Assembly (NCBI RefSeq): GCF_001931485.1
Contig: NZ_MSDV01000001.1
Span: 22,279-86,278, forward strand
DNA from: Burkholderia sp. SRS-W-2-2016
GTDB taxonomy: Bacteria; Pseudomonadota; Gammaproteobacteria; Burkholderiales; Burkholderiaceae
DNA: 64,000 nucleotides
Direction of reading: 5' to 3'
Shown here: positions 1 through 8,885 of the stretch, piece after piece
How positions within the stretch are numbered: the first letter of the stretch is position 1
Layout: each line of letters starts with the position of its first letter
Notes under the pieces: generated by a model
Databases searched by the model: none
Told to the model about the DNA's origin: nothing
Seen by the model: only the letters and a program-made list of their open reading frames with translations
Program-made: the position numbers and the translations under genes

Positions 1-561
1 GTGCTGCACGATCACGATCGCCGCGCCGAAGTCTTTCGGCAAACCGCTGAGCACTGTGGCGAGCGCGGCCGGGCCGCCCGCCGACGCGCCGATCGCGACC
101 AGCGGCACGTCGCGCGCGGCGCCGCGTTCGGGACGCTCGCTCGCGGCAATGCGTGGCGCGCAGCGTTCGCGGACCAGCGCGGCGACGTTGTCGATCTTCG
201 CGATCAGGGTCGCGATGCTCTTGTGCGCGTCGGGGCCGGACAGCGACGGCGTATCGACCGCGTCGAGCGCGCCCGCGCCCATCGCTTCGTACACGCGCCA
301 CGCGTTCGCGCCGACGTCGACGGTGACGATCAGGATCGCGCACGGCGCGCGCGCCATGATGCGGCGGGTCGCCTCGATGCCGTCGACGTTTGGCATCACG
401 AGGTCCATCAGTACGATGTCGGGCCGCTGCGCGACGCAGAAGTCGAGCGCCTGCTGGCCGTCCGATGCGACCCACGCGAGCTCGTAGTCGCTGCGGGCGG
501 CGAGGGCGCGGCGCAGTGCCTCGACCGCGAGCGGCATGTCGTTGACGATTCCAATTTTCAT
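1..561 (-). CDS. wspF: WspF/CheB-type methylesterase response regulator (3' end outside window)
   Basis: Starts at ATG 559-561 and runs off the left edge after 187 codons. Residues 1 to about 120 form a receiver domain with the phosphoacceptor context LMDLVMP and a VTVDVG loop. The start of a CheB methylesterase domain follows, with GASAGGPAAL, which carries the catalytic serine. In this family the phosphorylated receiver unlocks removal of methyl groups from the chemoreceptor and resets signalling. The gene starts only 5 bp after the wspE stop, so it is the next gene of the operon. Known wsp operons continue with wspR, a diguanylate cyclase, which would lie beyond position 1. The assignment as WspF rather than generic CheB rests on the order A-B-C-D-E-F. 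Confidence 0.9.
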   Translation of the reverse strand, partial: MKIGIVNDMPLAVEALRRALAARSDYELAWVASDGQQALDFCVAQRPDIVLMDLVMPNVDGIEATRRIMARAPCAILIVTVDVGANAWRVYEAMGAGALDAVDTPSLSGPDAHKSIATLIAKIDNVAALVRERCAPRIAASERPERGAARDVPLVAIGASAGGPAALATVLSGLPKDFGAAIVIVQH

Positions 562-566
562 CTTGT

Positions 567-3236
567 TTACCCGTAGGCCTCGCCAATCAGGTCACGCACC
601 GCGTCGAGCAGTGCCTCGTCGTGGAAACTGCCTTTGGCCAGATAATAGTCCGCGCCCGCATCGAGGCCGGTGCGGCGATCTTCTTCACGATCCTTGTACG
701 ACACGATCATCACCGGCAGCGCCTGCAACTGCGGATCGCGCTTGATCAGCGTGACGAGTTCGATGCCGTCCATGCGCGGCATGTCGATGTCGGTGATCAC
801 GAGGTCGAAGCGCTCGCCGCGCACCGCGTTCCAGCCGTCCATCCCGTCGACCGCGATCGTCACGTCGTAGCCGCGCGTCGCGAGCAGCTTGCGTTCGAGT
901 TCGCGCACGGTCAGCGAATCGTCGACCACCAGCACGCGGCGGGTCGCGCGCCGCGCGCTGTCGGCGCCGCGTTGCTGCGCGTGACTGAGGGTGCCGCCGG
1001 CGACCAGCCGTTCGACCGAGCGCAGCCAGTCGTCGACGTCGGCGATCAGCACCGGGTCGCCGTTTTCCATCAGCGCGCCGGCGCTGATGTTGCGGATCTT
1101 GCCGAGCCGCGCGTCGAGCGGCTGCACGACCAGCATCCGTTCGCCGAGGAAGCGGTCGACCGCGACGCCGTAGGTGCGCGGCCCGTCGCCGATCACGACG
1201 AGGCACACGCTCGTGTCGTCGTGCGCGGCCGGCGCGGCCTCCAGAATCTGCTGCGCGGTGACCACGCCGATCCGGCGTCCTGAAAATTCGATGTGCTGAT
1301 GACCTTCGAGCAGTTCGATGTCCGCGCGGCTCACCCGCAGCGTGCGGTTCACGTGCGCGAGCGGCACCGCGTACGGCTCGCCGCCGACTTCGACCAGCAG
1401 ACTGCGGATTACCGACAGCGTCAGTGGCAACTGCATCTGCATGCGTGTGCCGATGCCGGGTTCCTGGGTGATGCGCACGGTGCCGCGGACCCGCTTGACG
1501 ACGTCGTGTACCGCGTCGAGGCCGACGCCGCGGCCCGACACGTCGGTAACCTGGTCGCGCAGCGAGAAGCCGGGCAGGAACAGGAAGTCGAGCAGCTCGG
1601 CTTCGGACAGGCGCGCGGCGGTGTCCTCGCTCGCGAGTTTCTTGCGCACGATCGATGCGCGCAGCGCGTCGAGATCGATGCCGGCGCCGTCGTCCGATAC
1701 GGTGATCTGCAGCGCGCCGGCGCTGTGGCGCGCTTCGAGCGTCAGCGTGCCTTCCTCGGGCTTGCCGCGCGCGAGCCGCAGCGCGGGCGCTTCGATGCCG
1801 TGATCGAGCGCGTTGCGCAGCATGTGGCCGAGCGGCGCTTCGAGCAGATCGAGAATGTCGCGGTCGACCTGGGTCGATTCGCCGATCAGTTGCCAGCGCA
1901 CCTTCTTGCCGAGCGAACGCGCGACGTCGCGCACCATTCGCGCGAGGCCGCCGGTGCCGTCGCCGAACGGACGCATCCGGCATTGCAGCGCGGCGTCGTA
2001 CAACTGCTGCGAGAGGTGGGTCGAGCGACGGTCGTAGCTTTCCAGATCGGCGAGGCGCTCGCCGAGCAGTTGCTGCGCTTCGGCGCTCAGGCGGCGCAGT
2101 TCTTCGAGCGCGCTTTGCGCGAGCGGGTCGAGCCGCAGGTCGGCGAGTGTCGCGTGCAGGTGGTCGAGCGCGCGGGCGCTGTCGCGCTGCACGCGTTTGA
2201 CGCGCAACATCGATTGCGCGAACGGCTTCAGCCAGCGCGATTCGACCAGCGATTCGCCGGATAGCGATAGCAGGCGGTCGAGGTTGTCGGCGCGCACGCG
2301 GAGCATGCGGCTGGTTTCGGTGAGGTTGGCGGTGGCGGGCGTGTTCGCGCTGGTGGATAGGCTCGTTGGCGCGGTTGGCGTTGCGGTGCCGGCGGGCGAG
2401 GGCGGCAGCGGGGCTGCGGGCGGGGTTTGTGCTGCGGGGAACGGAGCGGTTGCGGGAGTTCCATGCGCTGCCGGAGCCGCAGGCGTTGCAGCGGACGTGG
2501 GCGCCGCGGAAGCCCCATGCGTTGCTGGAGTCGGCGGCGGTGCAGCAGGCGTTGACGTCGCGGGAGTCCCGGGCGTTGCGAAAGTTGCCGGCGGCGCAGC
2601 ACTGACAGGCGTTTCACGAGTCGCAGGCGTCGCCTGAGCGGCGGCGGACGCAGCGCTTCGCGTCGTTGCGGCTTCGGCCCGCAGTGCATTAGCCAGAAGA
2701 TCGAACGCAGCGTCATCGGCGGGAGGCAGCGATAAGCGGTCCGGACCGCGTGGCGCCAGCGGTTCGCTTGCGGGGGCTGCGTTGGGCGCTTGGGTAGGCG
2801 AGGGCACCGCACCCAGCGCCAACCCACCCATCCCTGCACCATGCGGCGCCACCCCTTCCATCCGCGCCTGCAACGCCGCCACACATTCGCCGACCTCGAC
2901 ACGCGCCGCGTCGTCTTCATCGTTGCCGATCCGCGCGACGATATCGACGCCGCGCAGCAGCACATCGATCCACGCGCCGTCGAGCAGCGCGCGCCCCTCC
3001 TGCGCGGCGACGAAACAGTCCTCCATCGCATGCGCGAGTTCGACGCCGACCGGCACGCCGACGATCCGCGCGGCGCCTTTCAGCGAATGCGCGGCGCGCA
3101 TGCACGCTTCGAGCGCGGCCGCGTCGGTGGGCGCGCGGTCGAGCACCAGCAGGCCGTCGTCGAGCACGCGTGCCTGGTTGCGCGCTTCCTCGCGAAACAG
3201 ATCGATCAGCGACGGGCGGCGCGGGTCGTCGATCAT
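567..3236 (-). CDS. wspE: WspE hybrid chemotaxis histidine kinase/response regulator
   Basis: 889 aa from ATG 3234-3236, which overlaps the wspD stop as ATGA. The reading frame stays open 141 codons further upstream, but that part lies inside wspD. Order of domains: N-terminal Hpt with AAHSLKGAARIVG (phosphorylated His); a long Ala/Pro/Thr-rich linker around residues 130-300; dimerisation and HATPase region with HMLRNALDHGIE, DDGAGID and GRGVGLD (N, G1 and G2 boxes); a CheW-like domain; and a C-terminal receiver with VLVVDDS and DLVITDIDMP. This is CheA fused to a receiver, the WspE architecture. It should phosphorylate WspR and WspF at the membrane receptor array. The linker is of low complexity and is probably flexible. 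Confidence 0.93.
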   Translation of the reverse strand: MIDDPRRPSLIDLFREEARNQARVLDDGLLVLDRAPTDAAALEACMRAAHSLKGAARIVGVPVGVELAHAMEDCFVAAQEGRALLDGAWIDVLLRGVDIVARIGNDEDDAARVEVGECVAALQARMEGVAPHGAGMGGLALGAVPSPTQAPNAAPASEPLAPRGPDRLSLPPADDAAFDLLANALRAEAATTRSAASAAAQATPATRETPVSAAPPATFATPGTPATSTPAAPPPTPATHGASAAPTSAATPAAPAAHGTPATAPFPAAQTPPAAPLPPSPAGTATPTAPTSLSTSANTPATANLTETSRMLRVRADNLDRLLSLSGESLVESRWLKPFAQSMLRVKRVQRDSARALDHLHATLADLRLDPLAQSALEELRRLSAEAQQLLGERLADLESYDRRSTHLSQQLYDAALQCRMRPFGDGTGGLARMVRDVARSLGKKVRWQLIGESTQVDRDILDLLEAPLGHMLRNALDHGIEAPALRLARGKPEEGTLTLEARHSAGALQITVSDDGAGIDLDALRASIVRKKLASEDTAARLSEAELLDFLFLPGFSLRDQVTDVSGRGVGLDAVHDVVKRVRGTVRITQEPGIGTRMQMQLPLTLSVIRSLLVEVGGEPYAVPLAHVNRTLRVSRADIELLEGHQHIEFSGRRIGVVTAQQILEAAPAAHDDTSVCLVVIGDGPRTYGVAVDRFLGERMLVVQPLDARLGKIRNISAGALMENGDPVLIADVDDWLRSVERLVAGGTLSHAQQRGADSARRATRRVLVVDDSLTVRELERKLLATRGYDVTIAVDGMDGWNAVRGERFDLVITDIDMPRMDGIELVTLIKRDPQLQALPVMIVSYKDREEDRRTGLDAGADYYLAKGSFHDEALLDAVRDLIGEAYG

Positions 3237-3922
3237 CCGAGGCTCCGGTTCAGGGTGTCGAATAGCGCGTCGGCGTCGAGCAGACCGACGCTGACGCCGC
3301 GCCACCCGACGACCGCGCGCGTGTGCGTGGCCGCGGTTTGCGACAGCGTCGCGGGCGGCGCGCAGAACGTCGCTGGCGCGAAGCGCTGCACGCCGTCGAC
3401 CTGGTCGACCGGCAACACCGCGTGCTCGTCGCCGCGCGCGATCACCAGCAGACGCGGCAGATCGAGGCGGGTGCGATCGTCGCGCGCGCCGGCGGCCTCG
3501 GGCTCGAAGCCGAGCAGATGCGCGAGCGACAGGCACACCAGCAATTCGCCCTGCACGTTGACCACCCCGAGCACCGCGCGATGCTGGCGATGCGGCAACG
3601 TATGCACGGTACGCGTCTGCACGATGCGCTTGAAAATCGGCGTCGGCAGCGCGAGCCATTCGCCGCCGATGCGAAACACCAGAAACGATTCGCCGTCCTG
3701 CTTATCGCGCGAGTGCGAGGTGAGGGCGGCACGCGAGGCCGCGCCGGCCGTCCGCGGCTCGTGCCGGGTCAGATCGACGAGCGGCATCGGCTGATCGAGC
3801 AGCTTCGCCGCGGCCACTTCGAACACCGGGCAGTTCAGGCAGCGCACGTATTCGGTCAGCCGCTCGCACGACATATCGCCGCGCACGCCGATGCGATTCC
3901 AGCAATCGTCGAAGCTGCTCAC
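3233..3922 (-). CDS. wspD: WspD CheW-type coupling protein
   Basis: 229 aa from GTG 3920-3922, which has GAGG about 6 nt upstream. A second in-frame GTG at 3935-3937 follows an AGGGAG and would overlap the wspC stop, so the exact start is uncertain. The N-terminus has the short Cys-containing segment (DDCWNRIGVRGD, then CLNCPVF) typical of WspD. A CheW-like fold follows from about residue 70 (FLVFRIGGEWLALP). CheW proteins couple receptor and kinase, and Wsp systems carry two of them (WspB and WspD). It overlaps wspE by 4 bp. Confidence 0.88.
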   Translation of the reverse strand: MSSFDDCWNRIGVRGDMSCERLTEYVRCLNCPVFEVAAAKLLDQPMPLVDLTRHEPRTAGAASRAALTSHSRDKQDGESFLVFRIGGEWLALPTPIFKRIVQTRTVHTLPHRQHRAVLGVVNVQGELLVCLSLAHLLGFEPEAAGARDDRTRLDLPRLLVIARGDEHAVLPVDQVDGVQRFAPATFCAPPATLSQTAATHTRAVVGWRGVSVGLLDADALFDTLNRSLG

Positions 3923-3929
3923 GCGATCC

Positions 3930-5624
3930 TCACGCACGGGTCGCTCCCTGCGCGCGCGACGCGCGTTGCATCAGCAAACGCGCGCCGTCGCGATCGCCTT
4001 CGAGTTCGAGCAGCGTGGCCAGATGCGCGAGCGCTTCCGCGTGCTGCGGATCGAGATATAGCGCCTTGCGATACTGGCCGCGCGCGATGTTGGTCTCGCC
4101 GTTCGCATCGGCGAGCACGCCGAGCAGGTAGAACGCGTCCGCGTGCGGCGGATGTTGTTGGAGATACGCGTTGACCGCGGCGGCGGCTTCGTCGAGACGG
4201 CCGGCGTCCGCGAGCTGGTGCGCGGTGCGCAGCGTGTCGCGCGCGGCGGCGATGGGTGCGTTCGGCGCATTCGCCGCGTTCGCGGTGTAGTTCGACGTAG
4301 GGTTCGGCGCGGCGATACCGGTGGGATTGTGTGTGGCGTTTAATGCGTTGCCGCCGCGCGCATGATTTCGGGCTCCGAACGATGCGCCGGCCGCCGCGCC
4401 CGCTGCACCGTTGAGCGCCGCGTTGCCATGCGTGCCGCCGCCGGTGTGAGGCCACGCGCGAGACGGCGCACCGAACGACATGGGCGCGCGCTGTGCCTGC
4501 GGCGCTTGTGATGTTTGCGATGTTTGCGGCGGCGACTGCGTTTGCGCGAGCGACGAAGACGGTGCCGCCGGCAGCCCGCCCCACGGTGGCGTGCAGCCGA
4601 CGAACGGCACGGCCCCCGTCGTCGTATCGCCCGCTCCACGCGCAACCGGATCGGGCCACGCGAACGGCTCGGCCGCGTACACCGGCGCCGGGGCGAGCGC
4701 CAGCGCGGGCGGCGGCGTCAGCGCAAGGGCGGCGGCGCTGGCGAGCGGCGCGGTGTGCCAGCAGTTCGCCTGCGTGCTGCCCGGCGGCGCGCGATGAAAC
4801 GCGAACGCGAGCGGAATCTTCGCCGACTGCATCCCGTAGCGCATCAGCAAGCCGGTTTCGGCCGGCCCGACGAACAGCGTGCCGGTGTCGGCGAGCACGC
4901 TGTCGAGTGCCTGCAACGCGATCTGCTGGGTCTCGCGATCGAAATAGATCAGCACGTTGCGGCAAAACACGAAGTCGTAGACGCCGAGCGCGGCGGCATC
5001 GAGTTGCATCAGATTCGCGTGCGCAAAGCGCACCGTGTCGACGATCCTCGGCGCGAGCTGCCAGCCTTCGTCGGTGCGGCTGAAGTGCGCGTCGCGAAAC
5101 GCGAGTGCGTTGCCGCGAAACGAGTTGCGTCCGTAGTGCGCGCGCTGCGCGAGCGCGAGCGAACGCTCGTTGATGTCCATCGCGTCGATGCGGAACTGCG
5201 CGGCGTCGAGCCCCGCATCGAGCAGCGCCATCGCGATCGTGTACGGCTCTTCGCCGGTCGAGCAGGGCAGGCTCAGAATCCGCAGCGGCGTCGCGTGACC
5301 GCGCGTGCGCAGCCGTTCGTTCAGACGCTCGTGCGCGAGCCGAGCGAGCGCGCGGAATGCGTCGGCGTCGCGGAAGAACCAGGTCTCCGGCACGGTCAGC
5401 GTTTCGACCAGCGCCTGCAGCAGCGCGGGCGAGGTCTGCACCGCGTTCCAGTAATCGGCGAGCGTCGCGTCGACGTGACCGTCCGCGCACCATGCGCTCG
5501 CGTGCTGATCGACCGCGCGTTCGATCGAACGATGACCGAGCGAACTCGCGTCGAGTCCCATCGTCCGGTGCAGCAGGCCGGTGAAGTGGCGGTAGAGCGC
5601 GGCGTTGTCGTGATGCGCGTTCAT
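3930..5624 (-). CDS. wspC: WspC CheR-type methyltransferase with C-terminal TPR
   Basis: 564 aa from ATG 5622-5624, overlapping the wspB stop as ATGA. Residues 1 to about 265 are a CheR SAM-dependent glutamate methyltransferase: SLPCSTGEEPYTIAMAL is the SAM-binding loop and FVFCRNVLIYFD is a conserved core motif. A low-complexity Ala/Pro/Gln/Asn linker covers about residues 290-450. The last ~110 residues read as tetratricopeptide repeats (AHQLADAGRLDEAAAAV, then AFYLLGVLADANGE). It should methylate receptor WspA, opposing WspF. The TPR tail distinguishes WspC from plain CheR. Confidence 0.92.
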   Translation of the reverse strand: MNAHHDNAALYRHFTGLLHRTMGLDASSLGHRSIERAVDQHASAWCADGHVDATLADYWNAVQTSPALLQALVETLTVPETWFFRDADAFRALARLAHERLNERLRTRGHATPLRILSLPCSTGEEPYTIAMALLDAGLDAAQFRIDAMDINERSLALAQRAHYGRNSFRGNALAFRDAHFSRTDEGWQLAPRIVDTVRFAHANLMQLDAAALGVYDFVFCRNVLIYFDRETQQIALQALDSVLADTGTLFVGPAETGLLMRYGMQSAKIPLAFAFHRAPPGSTQANCWHTAPLASAAALALTPPPALALAPAPVYAAEPFAWPDPVARGAGDTTTGAVPFVGCTPPWGGLPAAPSSSLAQTQSPPQTSQTSQAPQAQRAPMSFGAPSRAWPHTGGGTHGNAALNGAAGAAAGASFGARNHARGGNALNATHNPTGIAAPNPTSNYTANAANAPNAPIAAARDTLRTAHQLADAGRLDEAAAAVNAYLQQHPPHADAFYLLGVLADANGETNIARGQYRKALYLDPQHAEALAHLATLLELEGDRDGARLLMQRASRAQGATRA

Positions 5625-6085
5625 GCGTGCGCCTCGGGAAACAGCAATGCCTGGACGTCGGCGGGCAACAGTTGTTCGACGCGGATCCACTGTACGAGGC
5701 CGCCCGCTTCGCTCGCGACCGGACCGAGATAGCGCGCGTGCGGGGTGTCGATGCCGGTCGCGTGAAATGCTTCGGGTTCCAGACGAATCGTGCGGGTCGC
5801 GCCTTCGAGCAGCAGCGCGAGCAAGCGCACGCGGCCCGCGTGCGGATAGCGCACCAGCACCATGCGGGTCGACATCAGTTGCGCGGCCGGGCGGCCGAGC
5901 GCGAGCGCGGGGACGTCGATCAGCGGCAGCGGCGCGCCGTCGTGTTCGAGCACGCCGGCGACCCACGCCGGCGCGCCGGGGATCGTCTTCGGCGGCGTGC
6001 GCGGGTCGAGCGGCATCATCCGCTCCACCTGCGTCGCGTCGATCACGTAGCGTTCGTTGTCGAGCGTGAAGAGAATGAAGAGCAT
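5621..6085 (-). CDS. wspB: WspB CheW-type coupling protein
   Basis: 154 aa from ATG 6083-6085. The whole chain is a CheW-like domain (LFILFTLDNERYVID at the start, GVLEHDGAPLPLIDVPAL in the middle). It lies 75 bp after the wspA stop; that gap holds a short GACGAACCG tandem repeat. Its stop overlaps the wspC start. Role by family: scaffold linking WspA to WspE. Confidence 0.9.
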   Translation of the reverse strand: MLFILFTLDNERYVIDATQVERMMPLDPRTPPKTIPGAPAWVAGVLEHDGAPLPLIDVPALALGRPAAQLMSTRMVLVRYPHAGRVRLLALLLEGATRTIRLEPEAFHATGIDTPHARYLGPVASEAGGLVQWIRVEQLLPADVQALLFPEAHA

Positions 6086-6160
6086 CGGCGGGGGCGCGAA
6101 GCGTGACTCAGGCGGGCGGCGACGAACCGGACGACGAACCGGACGACCGGCGCGACGCCC

Positions 6161-7786
6161 TCATGCCGCGACCTTGAAGCGCGACACGCCGGTGCGCAGA
6201 CTGTTGGCGACGTGAGTCAGATCGTCGATCGCCTGGGTCGACTGACGCAGCGATTCGGCGGTCTGCTGCGCGGCCTCCGACAGCTGCGTCAGCGCCTGGG
6301 TGATCTGCTCGGCGCCGGTCGCCTGGGTCTGCATCCCTTCGTTGACCATCGAAAAACGCGGCGCGAGCTGCTGCACCTGCTCGATGATCTGGGTCAGATG
6401 GCCGCCGACGTTCTGCACGTCGTGCATGCCGCGGCGCACTTCCTCGGAGAACTTGTCCATCCCCATCACGCCGGCGGCGACCGCCGACTGGATTTCCTTG
6501 ACCATCTGTTCGATGTCGTAGGTCGCGACCGCGGTCTGGTCGGCGAGACGGCGGATTTCGGTCGCGACGACCGCGAAGCCGCGGCCGTATTCGCCAGCTT
6601 TTTCCGCTTCGATCGCCGCGTTCAGCGACAGCAGGTTGGTCTGATCCGCGACCTTGGTGATCGTCGCGACGACCTGGTTGATGTTGCTGGCTTTCTCGTT
6701 GAGGATCGCGAGTTTCGCGTTGACCGAGCCGGCCGCCTCCATCACGTGGCGCATGGTTTCCTCCATGCGCGCGAGCCCCGCGTGGCCGGTGCCGGCGAGC
6801 GCGGCCGACTGGCCCGCCACTTCAGACACCTCGTTCATCGTGCGCAGCAGGTCGCGCGAGGTCGCGAAGATCTCGCGAGAGGTTGCGCCGATTTCGGTGG
6901 TGGTCGCGGCGGTTTCGTTCGCGGTGGCCTGCTGTTCGCGCGAGGTCGCGGCGATTTCGGTCACCGACGTGGTCACCTGCACCGCCGATTTCTGCGCCTG
7001 GCCGACCAGCGCGGTCAGCTCGTCGGTCATCCGGTTAAAGCCCGACTCGAGCGCGCCGATTTCGTCGGAACGGTTCAGTTGCAGACGCTGGGTCAGATCG
7101 CCGGTGCGCATCACGTCGACCACCTGCAGCACCTTCGCCATCGGCACGGTGACCGCGCGCAGCAGCCAGTAGCCGGCCAGCACCGCGACGATCGCGGCGA
7201 GCAGCAGCATCACCAGCAGCACGATGCGGGTGGCCTCGACCGAGTTGCGAATGCTTTCGGCCGACTGATCCGCGTAACCCTTGTTGCCTTCGACCAGCTT
7301 GCGCACGATCACCCGGCCGCTTTCCCAGATCGGCGTGAGCTGCGTGTTGAAGATGCGCGTGGCGTTCTCGCGCGAGGCCGGCAGGTTATCCAGCAGCGTC
7401 GCCTGGAGCGGCGTGTACTGCGCGTGGAACTGGCGGAATTCGTTGAAAAGTTCGCGGTCGGACGCGCGGAAAACGGTGGCGCCGTAGTCGTTGAAGAGCT
7501 TTTGCAGGGTCTGCTGGGTCTCCTGCAGACGCGCGGTGTCGCGTTTGATCGAGTCGGCGTCCGCGTCGACGAACAGCAGACGCTGGGTGGTCGAGTAGTT
7601 CTCGAACCAGGCCGCGCGCATCGCGGTCGCGTAATAGAGGCCGGGCATCGAGTCTTCCTGCTGACTCTTCGCATCGTGATCGATCGCGCCCAGCTGCTCG
7701 AAGGTGACGACCGCCATGACCAGCATCACGATCAGCACGATCCCGAAGCTGCAAAGAATCCGTTGCCGGATGGTCCATTGTTTCAC
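6161..7786 (-). CDS. wspA: WspA methyl-accepting chemoreceptor
   Basis: 541 aa from GTG 7784-7786, preceded by an AG-rich stretch. An in-frame ATG 28 codons upstream (7868-7870) lacks a ribosome site, and its N-terminus would delay the first membrane helix. TM1 is at about residues 10-32, a periplasmic four-helix-type sensor region follows, TM2 is at about 190-212, then HAMP (LLRAVTVPMAKVLQVVDVM) and a long MCP signalling domain. The hairpin tip is around NLLSLNAAIEAEKAGE. WspA senses surface contact in characterised Wsp systems; its signal here can only be inferred. It is the first gene of the wsp operon. Confidence 0.9.
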   Translation of the reverse strand: MKQWTIRQRILCSFGIVLIVMLVMAVVTFEQLGAIDHDAKSQQEDSMPGLYYATAMRAAWFENYSTTQRLLFVDADADSIKRDTARLQETQQTLQKLFNDYGATVFRASDRELFNEFRQFHAQYTPLQATLLDNLPASRENATRIFNTQLTPIWESGRVIVRKLVEGNKGYADQSAESIRNSVEATRIVLLVMLLLAAIVAVLAGYWLLRAVTVPMAKVLQVVDVMRTGDLTQRLQLNRSDEIGALESGFNRMTDELTALVGQAQKSAVQVTTSVTEIAATSREQQATANETAATTTEIGATSREIFATSRDLLRTMNEVSEVAGQSAALAGTGHAGLARMEETMRHVMEAAGSVNAKLAILNEKASNINQVVATITKVADQTNLLSLNAAIEAEKAGEYGRGFAVVATEIRRLADQTAVATYDIEQMVKEIQSAVAAGVMGMDKFSEEVRRGMHDVQNVGGHLTQIIEQVQQLAPRFSMVNEGMQTQATGAEQITQALTQLSEAAQQTAESLRQSTQAIDDLTHVANSLRTGVSRFKVAA

Positions 7787-7867
7787 GCGCTGCCCCCTGC
7801 CTGACCTTGCCTCGTCCCCCGTATCGGTCCCCGTTGGACCGGATCGTCGGGTCGGTGCTTTTCTGTT

Positions 7868-7885
7868 CATCGGACAAATCCGATG
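7868..7885. repeat. 7-bp inverted repeat upstream of wspA
   Basis: CATCGGA - CAAA - TCCGATG, a perfect palindrome with a 4-nt loop about 80 bp upstream of the chosen wspA start. It could be an operator or a 5'-UTR hairpin; nothing decides between them. Confidence 0.4.
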
Positions 7886-8091
7886 GCTCCAGCGGCGAAT
7901 TCTACATGGATAGCAACGGTGTCTTGCACGGAATAGAAGGCAAAATCGTGTGCATTACGGGCAAACACGGGCTTCCGGCGGCGATTTGTTATGTGCCTGT
8001 TACATAGTTAATCAGCGGTTACCAACTGCAGCATCTATTTCCCCACGAGTGGCTCAGAATTCGTTCCATGCCTGAACGGCAGGAGCTAAAT

Positions 8092-8394
8092 ATGAAAAAG
8101 ATCGCAGTAGCGTTGGTAATGGCGGGTAGTTTGACGATGGCGGGCCAGGCGTCCGCGCACGGACATGGCGGCGGCGACGTGGTCGGCGCGCTGATCGGCG
8201 GCGCGGTGCTCGGCGCGGTGGTCAGTTCCGTGCTGAACCCGGCACCGGTGGTCGCTTATCAGCAGCCGGCCTACGCGGCCCCGCCGCCCGGATATTGCTA
8301 CGACGATTACCGGCGTGCGTATGTCGCCTGCGGGGCGCCGCCGCCGGGACAGTACGGTTACGCGCAGCCGCCGCAACCGCAGCCGGGCTGGTAA
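8092..8394 (+). CDS. Small exported Gly/Pro-rich protein
   Basis: 100 aa from ATG 8092, with AGGAG 7 nt upstream. It has a clear signal peptide (MKKIAVALVMAGSLTMAGQASA, cleavage after ASA around residue 22). A glycine-rich hydrophobic segment follows (DVVGALIGGAVLGAVVSSVL), resembling the Gly-zipper of small envelope proteins. The tail is rich in Pro, Tyr and Gln with two cysteines. Family not recognised beyond being a secreted or outer-membrane-associated small protein. Followed directly by a rho-independent terminator. Confidence 0.7.
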   Translation: MKKIAVALVMAGSLTMAGQASAHGHGGGDVVGALIGGAVLGAVVSSVLNPAPVVAYQQPAYAAPPPGYCYDDYRRAYVACGAPPPGQYGYAQPPQPQPGW

Positions 8395-8429
8395 TGGATT
8401 GAGCCGCTGCGGACGAACCGCGCGCAAAC

Positions 8430-8462
8430 AAAAAGGCCGTCGCCTCTCGCGACGGCCTTTTC
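8430..8462. terminator. Bidirectional rho-independent terminator
   Basis: AAAAAGGCCGTCGC, loop CTCT, GCGACGGCCTTTT. It sits between the exported-protein gene (plus) and the small membrane gene (minus), and the A-run and T-run serve both directions. Confidence 0.9.
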
Positions 8463-8477
8463 AATTCGGGGTACTGG

Positions 8478-8639
8478 CTAATGCCTGTGATGCAGCCACT
8501 CCGCGTAATGCGTATCGAGCCAGCGCTCGAGCTTCGGTGGCTGGGACGGGTCGCGATGACGCGACGTCATCCAGATGGCCAGGCCGATCACGATCATGAC
8601 GGCAGGTCCCATCAAATAGGCGAGCAGCGATTCAGACAT
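8478..8639 (-). CDS. Small single-span membrane protein
   Basis: 53 aa from ATG 8637-8639, with GGAGG about 7 nt upstream; an in-frame start 8 codons earlier lacks this site. One hydrophobic helix (YLMGPAVMIVIGLAIWMTS) is followed by a basic, Trp- and His-rich cytoplasmic tail ending HYAEWLHHRH. Function unknown. It converges on the shared terminator. Confidence 0.6.
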   Translation of the reverse strand: MSESLLAYLMGPAVMIVIGLAIWMTSRHRDPSQPPKLERWLDTHYAEWLHHRH

Positions 8640-8818
8640 CGGAACCTCCGTATCGGCTTGCATCCATCTCTCAGTGTAGGCGATGGAAGCGGGGATAGAA
8701 CGACGATGTGAAGCGGTCGCTTGAAGCGGCTGCGACGCGTTTTGGCGGTGGTTTCGAAACCTGTTTTTCTGGTGATTTTTCCTTTTTATGATTGGGTTTA
8801 AGGCGACGTATTTTCGGC

Positions 8819-8829
8819 CTGTGTACCAA
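8819..8829. repeat. Direct repeat, left copy, flanking integrase
   Basis: CTGTGTACCAA, identical to 10177-10187. The two copies bracket the integrase gene, as att core copies would. Confidence 0.4.
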
Positions 8830-8885
8830 TCCGTGGGCCGTGTCCGCGCGAACGGCGGATCACGCCAAAACCCATCTCGATGCCG

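Noticed and set aside
6212..7804. Long plus-strand open frame opposite wspA
   Set aside because: It mirrors a high-GC gene with strong family motifs; the Arg/His-rich translation has no family character.
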